A DNA stretch of 12,329 bases from positions 1 to 12,329 of the forward strand of contig CAYUJD010000099.1 of assembly GCA_964444975.1 (NCBI GenBank), written 5' to 3'. The notes under the pieces are model-generated. The model was not told the DNA's origin. It saw only the letters and a list, made by a program, of their open reading frames with translations, and made no database searches. This document shows positions 6,682 to 12,329 of the stretch, piece after piece; position 1 is the stretch's first letter; each line of letters starts with the position of its first letter. The position numbers were made by a program, and so were the translations under genes. Origin of the DNA: VBAS01 sp964444975. Lineage in GTDB: Bacteria; Bacteroidota; Bacteroidia; Chitinophagales; Chitinophagaceae.

Positions 6682-8268
6682 TCAGGTAAAAAGTTTTTTT
6701 TCTACCCCGGGTTGCGGATGCCCGCTCCTTTTGCTGTTCAGGTACTTTTCATAAATGACGCTGCCCATCGTTTTTTTATACACTTTGCTTTCCACCCACG
6801 AAATGATATCGAGATAAGCGAATGAACGGGTTTCAAGCCGGTTCTTTTCAAGGTGTTTTATTTTAAACAGAAATTTTTCCAGCTCCGGCTTCAGGTTTTT
6901 GGGCGACACAGCAAATGAGCGACGTATAAAGCGGAACATTTCTTCTTCCACCACGGTCAGGTTTTTCATTTTGGCCATAAAGCGGTAAACCGATTTGGTC
7001 AGCGACTCCATGATTTCATAATTGCCCAGTTCGTAATGCGCCATCAGGTGCAGCAGGCGGGCATAGCACTGCAGGTCCAGGCGCAGGTCCATGGGGCCGT
7101 TGATGATGCGCAGCAGGTAATCAATCGCCCTTTCGTACCTGCCTGCGCCAAAGTACAGCGTGGCTATTTTATAATTGAAAACAAGAATGCGGTGATGGTC
7201 TACATACAATGCGTATTCATCCAGTTTCTTTTCAATTTCAGGAACCAGCTTCAGCCCTTCGGTAAAAGTTCCTTTCATCAGGTGCTGGTTGATGCGGGCA
7301 CTGTTGATGTAAATGGAAGTGTGCACTCTGAAATTATCATGCCGCTGCGCTACCCCGGTTTTTTCAAATGCTTCAAATTGCTTCAGCACTTCTTCAAATT
7401 TTTTGTAATGCCGCAAATCAAACAAAGCATTCAGCAGGTTGTGCAGGCCTTTTACATAATGGCCCGTCTCCACTTCCATCATCTGGAGTTGTTTTTCGAA
7501 AAGATCCATCCATTTCCGGCTGTAGCGGTAGTACATCAGGAAATCCTGCCGGATGAAAGCAAACCAGCAATAGCCCTGGTACAAATAAAGCTTTTCATAA
7601 AAGCCGTTAACCTCATTTATATCTGCGGGAAGATAACTTTTAAAAAAAGTTTTCAGTTCTTTTTCATCCTGCGCATTGCGGGCATGGCCGTACAATATAA
7701 ACCAGCGGTACAGCAACAGGGCAAGATTGGATAAGCGGGTGACCCGGTCAATGTGCCGGCTGATTTCAAGCGCCTCCTCCGCCATCAGCCTTGTTTTTTC
7801 GGTACTGCTGCGGGTGATGTGCAGGGTTTCAATTTTCTTTTCCAGCGAAAGCAACTGCACCAGCGTATTGAATTTTTGATTGGCCCTGGCCAGTTCTTTT
7901 GCTTTTTCCAAAATGCGCAGCGCCTGTATTTTTAAACCCTTGTTGTAAAGTATGCGTGCATTGTCGAGATGTTCGCTCAGCTGCAGGTCAATGTTGTCGG
8001 CCGTTTTCAGGAGGCGCAGGCTGGCCAGCAGTTGTTTGTATAAATGATTTTTCAGGTTGGCCAGCTGCGTTTTGCTGATGCCCGGCAATTTTTTCAGCAA
8101 CAGCTTTTCATCGTACTCCTGCATTTTATCCAGCGCATCAAACAGCCGTACGATTTTGAGATCCTCACGGGCTGAGCTCCTTTTTATATAAAGCTTAAAA
8201 TGCCTTTTTTCTGACTTTTCAAGCGAATGAACCATGTGAAATAATATATCGGAAAACCGGTTGGACAT
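6682..8268 (-). CDS. Large helical-repeat (TPR-like) protein of unknown function
   Basis: A 528-residue, strongly alpha-helical, Lys- and Leu-rich protein with no signal peptide or membrane segment, so probably cytoplasmic. The N-terminus (MSNRFSDILFHMVHSLEKSEKRHFKLYIKR) looks like a conserved motif of its own, followed by a short helical domain to about residue 90. From about 105 onward I see degenerate TPR-like helix pairs: LYNKGLKIQALRILEKAKEL (107-126), LFDLRHYKKFEEVLKQFEAF (282-301), ATLYFGAGRYERAIDYLLRI (369-388) and LMAHYELGNYEIMESLTKSV (408-427). Such solenoids usually bind other proteins. No enzymatic motif was found. It is transcribed alone on the minus strand, and its upstream region overlaps the candidate sRNA promoter. 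I cannot name a family; it resembles uncharacterised proteins common in Bacteroidota. Confidence 0.85.
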   Translation of the reverse strand: MSNRFSDILFHMVHSLEKSEKRHFKLYIKRSSAREDLKIVRLFDALDKMQEYDEKLLLKKLPGISKTQLANLKNHLYKQLLASLRLLKTADNIDLQLSEHLDNARILYNKGLKIQALRILEKAKELARANQKFNTLVQLLSLEKKIETLHITRSSTEKTRLMAEEALEISRHIDRVTRLSNLALLLYRWFILYGHARNAQDEKELKTFFKSYLPADINEVNGFYEKLYLYQGYCWFAFIRQDFLMYYRYSRKWMDLFEKQLQMMEVETGHYVKGLHNLLNALFDLRHYKKFEEVLKQFEAFEKTGVAQRHDNFRVHTSIYINSARINQHLMKGTFTEGLKLVPEIEKKLDEYALYVDHHRILVFNYKIATLYFGAGRYERAIDYLLRIINGPMDLRLDLQCYARLLHLMAHYELGNYEIMESLTKSVYRFMAKMKNLTVVEEEMFRFIRRSFAVSPKNLKPELEKFLFKIKHLEKNRLETRSFAYLDIISWVESKVYKKTMGSVIYEKYLNSKRSGHPQPGVEKKLFT

Positions 8269-8356
8269 GATATTAGTTTTTTGGTGAAATCCTTCACTGG
8301 CAAGGCTTTAAATGTGCCGTCCCCCTTTTGGCATAATAAAACTTCCCGAAGGATGT

Positions 8357-8388
8357 TTTGAGCAAAAGATACAGGCTGAATATTTTTG
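8357..8388 (+). promoter_or_regulatory. Consensus Bacteroidota promoter for a candidate small RNA
   Basis: TTTG at 8357-8360, a 20-bp spacer, then TATTTTTG at 8381-8388, an exact TAnnTTTG. This matches the primary sigma-factor promoter of Bacteroidota (TTTG, about 19-21 bp, TAnnTTTG) at both elements and spacing. It is the best promoter in the window. It points right, away from the 528-residue gene, and predicts a transcription start near 8393-8396. No convincing reading frame follows it before the terminator at 8505-8534. Confidence 0.65.
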
Positions 8389-8393
8389 ACCTG

Positions 8394-8534
8394 GTCTTTA
8401 AAAAAAATTAATGGGACAATCGTCAGGAGAGTAATCTTTTCAGAGATCCCAACCACCACAACAAAACATTTACTGATTTTTCAAATGGCAAGCAATCGTT
8501 AGAGGCCGCCCCGATTCTTCGGGGGGGCTTTTTT
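8394..8534 (+). ncRNA. Candidate small RNA of about 140 nt, family unknown
   Basis: The transcript is delimited by the consensus promoter at 8357-8388 and the intrinsic terminator at 8505-8534. A 5' domain folds by eye: TGGGA (8412-8416) pairs with TCCCA (8447-8451), enclosing a stem AGGAGA (8425-8430) with TCTTTT (8435-8440), two of its pairs G-U, capped by GTAA, a GNRA-type tetraloop. A mostly unpaired A- and C-rich stretch (about 8451-8490) follows, then the terminator hairpin. The heptamer CAATCGT occurs twice, at 8417-8423 and 8493-8499. I do not recognise a known family such as 6S, tmRNA, SRP RNA or RNase P, and it is shorter than most of these. The start is estimated from the promoter, to within a few bases. 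It could instead be a terminated leader transcript of PPDK. Confidence 0.5.
8505..8534 (+). terminator. Strong intrinsic terminator with no protein gene upstream on its strand
   Basis: A 10-bp stem, 8505-8514 with 8519-8528, with one G-G mismatch (8508/8525) and a TTCT loop, is very GC-rich and is followed directly by six T (8529-8534). On the minus strand no T-run follows, so it works rightward only. The nearest upstream gene is on the other strand, so it must end a transcript that starts in the gap. Confidence 0.85.
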
Positions 8535-8860
8535 ATTTGTCTGCAATTTACAAACGAAAATTCAGAGCCCGGGCAGTATTCTCACTGCTTATAATCCTCT
8601 TTTACTTCACAGTTTAATAAGCCGGCATATTAACCCATCACAGGGTTTATTCTTACGTATGTACGTTAATTTTTTTGGCTAAAAAAATCTGTAGCAAGGG
8701 AGGGATGGTTTAATCCGGCTTATAAAATGAACACCGGGGAATCATGGCACTTAAAAGTGACTTATATTTATAGATGATATTAATCACACCGGCTGCTGAT
8801 CTTGCCCGGTAAAAAACTACTCAGGTTCAGATTAATTATGTACCTCAAAATTTAAAACGT
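8535..8860. other. Intergenic region upstream of PPDK, no credible coding sequence
   Basis: These 326 bp are AT-rich with stops in all frames. They contain the structured element at 8613-8727 and a hairpin at 8788-8810 (ACCGG and CCGGT arms with a 13-nt loop) followed by A-rich sequence. The best promoter-like match for PPDK is TATATTTA at 8763-8770, one base off TAnnTTTG and without a clear -33 element. It would give a leader of about 85 nt that includes the 8788-8810 hairpin. No tRNA or insertion-sequence remnant was seen. Confidence 0.6.
8613..8727 (+). promoter_or_regulatory. Candidate structured RNA element / long leader of PPDK
   Basis: TTTAATAAGCCGG (8613-8625) pairs with CCGGCTTATAAAA (8715-8727) in 12 of 13 positions, including an uninterrupted 9-bp core. 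Inside lie three hairpins in a row: AACCC/GGGTT (8632-8636/8643-8647), ACGT/ACGT around ATGT (8655-8666), and a perfect 8-bp A/T stem ATTTTTTT/AAAAAAAT with a GGCT loop (8669-8688). A purine-rich strand GGGAGGGATGG sits before the closing arm. This gives a multi-branch shape like a riboswitch or ncRNA domain. No known class is recognised, and a promoter upstream of it was not found, so its transcription is unproven. Confidence 0.4.
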
Positions 8861-11611
8861 ATGGCAAAAAAGCTCAAAGGAAAAAAATATGTTTATTTTT
8901 TTGGCGGCGGACGGGCCGACGGCAATGAATCAATGAAAAATCTGCTGGGGGGCAAAGGCGCCAACCTGGCCGAAATGGCGGGCCACCCGGATCTGCGTTT
9001 GCCGGTACCGCCGGGATTTACCATTACTACTGAAGTCTGTACCTATTATTACCATCATAAAAAAAATTACCCCCAGGAATTAAAAACCCAGGTGGAAACA
9101 GCGCTTGCAAGAGTGGAAGCGCTGACCGGCAGAAAGTTTGGCGATGAAAAAAATCCGCTGCTGGTATCGGTGCGTTCCGGCGCCCGGCGCAGCATGCCCG
9201 GCATGATGGAAACCGTGCTGAATGTGGGCCTGAACGAAACCACCATCAAAGGACTGATTGCTCAAAGCAATGACGAACGCTTTGCTTACGACGCTTACCG
9301 CCGCCTTATCATGATGTATGCCGATGTAGTGATGGAAAAGGCAGAAGGCGTCGAAGTGAAACATGGCAAAGGCATCCGCAAAATACTGGATGAAAAACTG
9401 GAACACATCAAACGTCAAAGAGGATATAAAAGCGATACCGAGCTTTCGGTGGATGAATTGAAAGAACTGGTGAAAGAGTTTAAGAAAACGGTAAAGCGGG
9501 TACTGGGTAAAGAATTTCCCGATGACCCGCTGCAACAATTGTGGGGCGGCATAGGCGCCGTGTTTTCCAGCTGGAACGGCAAACGGGCTGTAGAATACCG
9601 CCGCATTGAAAAAATTCCTGACGACTGGGGCACCGCGGTAAATGTACAGGCCATGGTGTTTGGCAATATGGGTGACGACAGCTGCACCGGCGTGGCATTT
9701 ACAAGAAACCCCGGCACCGGTGAAAATAAATTTTACGGCGAGTACCTGGTGAATGCACAGGGCGAAGATGTGGTGGCAGGTATACGAACCCCCGCACCGG
9801 TGAATGAATATTCAAAGAACGAGCAAAGCAAACATTTTACAACGCTTGAAAAAGGAATGCCGAAACTGTATAAAGAATTATTCAATTACCAGAAACGGCT
9901 TGAGAAGCATTACAAGGATATGCAGGATATTGAGTTCACGGTTGAAAAAGGAAAGCTCTATATGCTGCAATGCCGCATAGGCAAGCGAAACGGCATAGCT
10001 GCTGTGCGGATGGCAACAGAGATGTATAAAGAAAAACTGATTGATGCCAAAACAGCCATCATGAGGGTGGCGCCCAACCAGCTTATCGAACTGCTGCTGC
10101 CACGGCTTGATCCGAAAGCAGAAGAAATAAAAGGTGCCATTGCCAAAGGGCTGCCTGCCGGACCCGGCGGTGCCAAGGGCCGTGCGGTTTTTACTTCGAA
10201 TGACGCAGTGGAATGGGCACACCGGGGCGAACAGGTGATACTGGTTCGTGAAGAAACATCGCCGGAAGATGTGGACGGCATGCACAAGTCGCAGGCCATA
10301 CTTACTACCAAAGGCGGTATGACATCGCATGCCGCACTGGTGGCAAGGGGCTGGGGTAAGTGCTGTATTGTCGGCTGCGGTGAAATTGAAATTCATCCCG
10401 ACACAAAAACTTTTCATGCCGATGGCGTGGTGATTAAAGAAGGCGACTGGATAAGCCTGAACGGCACCCGCGGCCTTGTGTACGAAGGCAGCCTGCCACT
10501 GGTGGATATTGATATTGACAAAAACAAATCGTACAAAGACCTGATGAAGCTGGTGGATAAAATAAAAGTGATGGGGGTAAGGGCCAATGCAGAAACACCG
10601 GCTGATGCATTGCAAGCCGAAAAATTCGGCGCCGAAGGTATCGGCTTGTTCCGAACCGAGCACATGTTTTATGGCGAAGGAAGTGAAGCGCCCCTGTTTC
10701 TGCTGCGTAAAATGATTGTGAGTAAAACAGAGCGTGAACGACGGGCAGCGCTGAATGAGTTGTTTGAATACGTGAAAAAAGACATCAAAGACACCCTGCT
10801 GGTGATGCGGGGCTTTCCGGTTACCATTCGCCTGCTTGACCCCCCGCTGCATGAGTTTGTACCGCATGATAAAGAAAAACTGCATCACCTGAGCATCGAG
10901 CTTCACATTAGGCTGAATGATCTGAAAAGAAGAGTGATGGCCTTGCATGAAAACAACCCGATGCTCGGGCACCGGGGTGTGCGGCTGGGAATTAGCTATC
11001 CCGAAATAACCGAAATGCAGATAAGAGCCATACTGGAAGCAACGGCAGAAATCATCAAATCGGGCAAGAAAGCATTTCCTGAAATCATGGTGCCGGTTAC
11101 CTGCACGGTAAATGAACTGGAACACCAGAAAAAAATTGTGGACCGTGTGTATAAAGAAGTTTGCGAAGCCTATGGCATGAAAAGCATTCCGCATTTATAC
11201 GGTACCATGATTGAAATACCGCGGGCAGCGCTGAAAGCAGAACGGATGGCGGAAGTGGCCGACTTTTTCAGCTTTGGCACCAACGACCTCACGCAAATGA
11301 GCTTTGGTTTCAGCCGGGATGATATTGGCAGCTTTTTACCCAATTATCTTGAACAGAAAATTCTTCCCGACGATCCTTTCCAGACAATTGATGTGGAGGG
11401 TGTAGGCGAACTGGTAAAAATTGCAACCGAACGCGGCCGAAAAACTAAACCCCAGCTGAAAGTGGGTATCTGCGGCGAGCATGGTGGTGATGCCGAGAGT
11501 GTAAAATTCTGTCACCGCATCGGTATGAATTATGTAAGCTGTTCACCTTTTCGGGTGCCTATTGCACGACTGGCGGCAGCGCAGGCAGCCATTCAGTTCA
11601 AAAGAAAATAA
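8861..11611 (+). CDS. ppdK: Pyruvate, phosphate dikinase (EC 2.7.9.1)
   Basis: A 916-residue cytoplasmic enzyme that interconverts pyruvate, ATP and Pi with PEP, AMP and PPi. All three functional parts are present. The N-terminal ATP-grasp domain contains NLLGGKGANLAEM (27-39), PVPPGFTITTE (48-58) and the nucleotide-site RSGARRSMPGMM (105-116). The central swivelling domain has the phosphorylated histidine H490 in GGMTSHAALVAR, with T488 in the position targeted by the PDRP regulatory kinase in enzymes that have it. The C-terminal PEP/pyruvate TIM barrel has GLFRTEHMF (595-603), FGTNDLTQMSFGFSRDD (805-821) and catalytic C871 in GICGEHGGD. Length is normal to slightly long for the family (Clostridium symbiosum enzyme: H455, C831). 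It starts ATGGCAAAAAAGC after a long non-coding region and is followed after 11 bp by a small membrane protein gene. Confidence 0.97.
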   Translation: MAKKLKGKKYVYFFGGGRADGNESMKNLLGGKGANLAEMAGHPDLRLPVPPGFTITTEVCTYYYHHKKNYPQELKTQVETALARVEALTGRKFGDEKNPLLVSVRSGARRSMPGMMETVLNVGLNETTIKGLIAQSNDERFAYDAYRRLIMMYADVVMEKAEGVEVKHGKGIRKILDEKLEHIKRQRGYKSDTELSVDELKELVKEFKKTVKRVLGKEFPDDPLQQLWGGIGAVFSSWNGKRAVEYRRIEKIPDDWGTAVNVQAMVFGNMGDDSCTGVAFTRNPGTGENKFYGEYLVNAQGEDVVAGIRTPAPVNEYSKNEQSKHFTTLEKGMPKLYKELFNYQKRLEKHYKDMQDIEFTVEKGKLYMLQCRIGKRNGIAAVRMATEMYKEKLIDAKTAIMRVAPNQLIELLLPRLDPKAEEIKGAIAKGLPAGPGGAKGRAVFTSNDAVEWAHRGEQVILVREETSPEDVDGMHKSQAILTTKGGMTSHAALVARGWGKCCIVGCGEIEIHPDTKTFHADGVVIKEGDWISLNGTRGLVYEGSLPLVDIDIDKNKSYKDLMKLVDKIKVMGVRANAETPADALQAEKFGAEGIGLFRTEHMFYGEGSEAPLFLLRKMIVSKTERERRAALNELFEYVKKDIKDTLLVMRGFPVTIRLLDPPLHEFVPHDKEKLHHLSIELHIRLNDLKRRVMALHENNPMLGHRGVRLGISYPEITEMQIRAILEATAEIIKSGKKAFPEIMVPVTCTVNELEHQKKIVDRVYKEVCEAYGMKSIPHLYGTMIEIPRAALKAERMAEVADFFSFGTNDLTQMSFGFSRDDIGSFLPNYLEQKILPDDPFQTIDVEGVGELVKIATERGRKTKPQLKVGICGEHGGDAESVKFCHRIGMNYVSCSPFRVPIARLAAAQAAIQFKRK

Positions 11612-11622
11612 TCAGCAAGGAA

Positions 11623-12057
11623 ATGTTACCGGAAGAAAAGACCGACCGCCTGTTCAATGCCGTGTATAAAAGCGGGATGCTGAACGTATATGATTACTGT
11701 GCGGAGGAATGGAAGAACGATGAAGAAACTTTTTTTAGCTGCAAAGCCATGGCCGATGAACTGGTGGGTGAAAAACTGGCCAAATACGCCGATGATAAAA
11801 AAACCGAACTAAGCATTACCAATTTCGGCAGGTACTGGATGGCGCATGGAGGGTTTCTTATTTACCTGAAAGAGGGTGAAAAGAAAATAAAAGCGGATAA
11901 AGACAGGCACAGTGAACAACTGAAGGAAGAATTAAAAGAAGCCAGGTTAAAATTTACCCACTACCGGATTATTACTTACTGGTGGAGTTTTGCATTATCC
12001 ATAATAAGCTTTTTATTATCGCTACTGAGCCTTTACCTGGTACTCACAAAAGTTTAA
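11623..12057 (+). CDS. Tail-anchored membrane protein of unknown function, downstream of PPDK
   Basis: A 144-residue protein starting 11 bp after the PPDK stop, with a purine-rich AAGGAA just before the ATG that may act as a ribosome site. Residues 1-60 are acidic and helical (EEKTDRLFNAVYKSGMLNVY). Residues 61-83 read LSITNFGRYWMAHGGFLIYL, which resembles the final strand and wing of small winged-helix-like bacterial proteins, but this is weak. Residues 84-110 are highly charged and probably a coiled coil. A single hydrophobic helix (about 119-141) ends three residues from the C-terminus. It is therefore probably anchored in the inner membrane by its tail, with the N-terminal domain in the cytoplasm. 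It is probably co-transcribed with PPDK. No known function or family is recognised. Confidence 0.8.
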   Translation: MLPEEKTDRLFNAVYKSGMLNVYDYCAEEWKNDEETFFSCKAMADELVGEKLAKYADDKKTELSITNFGRYWMAHGGFLIYLKEGEKKIKADKDRHSEQLKEELKEARLKFTHYRIITYWWSFALSIISFLLSLLSLYLVLTKV

Positions 12058-12064
12058 AACGGGA

Positions 12065-12329
12065 TTATTCATCGCCTTCTTTTACCAGCTTGCCGGTGCT
12101 GTCAATGTACATCCATTTACCGCTCTTCATTACTTTGGCCAGTCCATCCCTGAAGCGGTCGGCAAATGCATATTGGTAGGGAATAACGAGTTTACCCTTC
12201 GGGTCAATAAAACCCCACTGAAAATTATTATTGCATACCGGTGCACGCCCATTGCCGAAACTGCGTGCATTACTGAGGGTCTTCCTGTAAATTCTAAGAG
12301 GGCCATTTGAGTTAAAAATCCAGATGACT
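12065..12329 (-). CDS. WG-repeat protein, 3' end only (5' part outside the window)
   Basis: My minus-strand reading runs open from the right edge to TAA at 12067-12065, 87 complete codons. Near the end it contains a clear WG (KWG) repeat, FQWGFIDPKGKLVIPYQYAF, followed by ADRFRDGLAKVMKSGKWMYIDSTGKLV, the start of a second unit. Such repeats form beta-rich domains found in many exported or surface Bacteroidota proteins, with unknown ligands. The N-terminus and any signal peptide are missing, so location cannot be judged. The gene converges with the tail-anchored protein gene, 7 bp away. Confidence 0.85.
   Translation of the reverse strand, partial: VIWIFNSNGPLRIYRKTLSNARSFGNGRAPVCNNNFQWGFIDPKGKLVIPYQYAFADRFRDGLAKVMKSGKWMYIDSTGKLVKEGDE

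Noticed and set aside
7036..7734. A 232-codon plus-strand frame inside the 528-residue minus-strand gene
   Set aside because: Its composition is Gln- and Phe-rich without domains, and it has no promoter or ribosome site. It is a shadow of the helical, Lys/Leu-rich gene on the other strand.
8184..8459. A 91-codon minus-strand frame overlapping the start of the 528-residue gene
   Set aside because: It overlaps the well-supported N-terminus in another frame, crosses the candidate sRNA promoter and shows no protein-like pattern.
8386..8502. A 38-residue frame (TTG start) ending 2 nt before the terminator hairpin
   Set aside because: The position of the stop is tempting, but the only upstream start is a TTG inside the -7 promoter element and a stop precedes it in frame. 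The first ATG leaves only five residues, so a non-coding RNA is more likely.
8590..8595. A perfect TATAAT box upstream of PPDK
   Set aside because: The primary sigma factor of Bacteroidota uses TAnnTTTG, and there is no TTGACA-like partner. A match in AT-rich DNA is expected by chance.
8613..8727. Interpretation of the long inverted repeat as a miniature transposable element
   Set aside because: No target-site duplication flanks it, and the internal hairpins fit an RNA fold better. No second copy occurs in the window.
9878..11194. A 438-codon open frame on the minus strand inside PPDK
   Set aside because: It is fully antisense to the conserved PPDK coding sequence. Its product is unusually rich in His, Phe and Cys with no recognisable domain, as expected from codon bias of the real gene.

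Overview
The window reads as chromosomal DNA from a member of the Bacteroidota, most likely a Chitinophagaceae-like lineage. The protein families, the Bacteroidota-type promoter elements (TTTG and TAnnTTTG), the near absence of Shine-Dalgarno sequences, and the many secreted proteins and lipoproteins all point that way. No insertion sequence, phage gene, CRISPR array, tRNA or rRNA was seen. Most genes are housekeeping or periplasmic functions.

Layout. A thioredoxin-fold protein (minus, 3' part cut off by the window edge) diverges from a cupredoxin lipoprotein (529-888, plus) and a secreted M20 metallopeptidase (963-2249, plus). The M20 gene runs tail to tail, with a 19-bp overlap, into a minus-strand operon of a secreted P1/DmpA-type peptidase (3073-4230) followed 2 nt later by a class IV aminotransferase (2231-3070). 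Divergent from that operon is a plus-strand membrane-proteostasis operon: long-form NfeD (4354-5637), a stomatin/SPFH protein (5649-6416) and a conserved 69-residue protein (6458-6667). It converges with a 528-residue helical-repeat protein of unknown function (6682-8268, minus).

Between 8269 and 8860 lies a 592-bp gap without convincing protein genes, and it is the most interesting part of the window. It holds a consensus Bacteroidota promoter (8357-8388), then about 140 nt ending in a strong intrinsic terminator (8505-8534): the layout of an unannotated small RNA. After it comes a stretch (8613-8727) closed by a long inverted repeat and containing three internal hairpins, upstream of pyruvate, phosphate dikinase. 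PPDK (8861-11611) is followed 11 nt later by an unknown tail-anchored membrane protein (11623-12057), which converges with the 3' end of a WG-repeat protein (12065-12329, minus).

Working together. The M20 and P1 peptidases and the aminotransferase suggest peptide and amino-acid salvage, possibly including D- or beta-amino acids. NfeD and SPFH form the known protease/stomatin pair that remodels membrane microdomains. PPDK sets the direction of carbon flow between pyruvate and PEP. The sRNA and leader calls rest on pattern reading only and have not been tested by folding or homology search.
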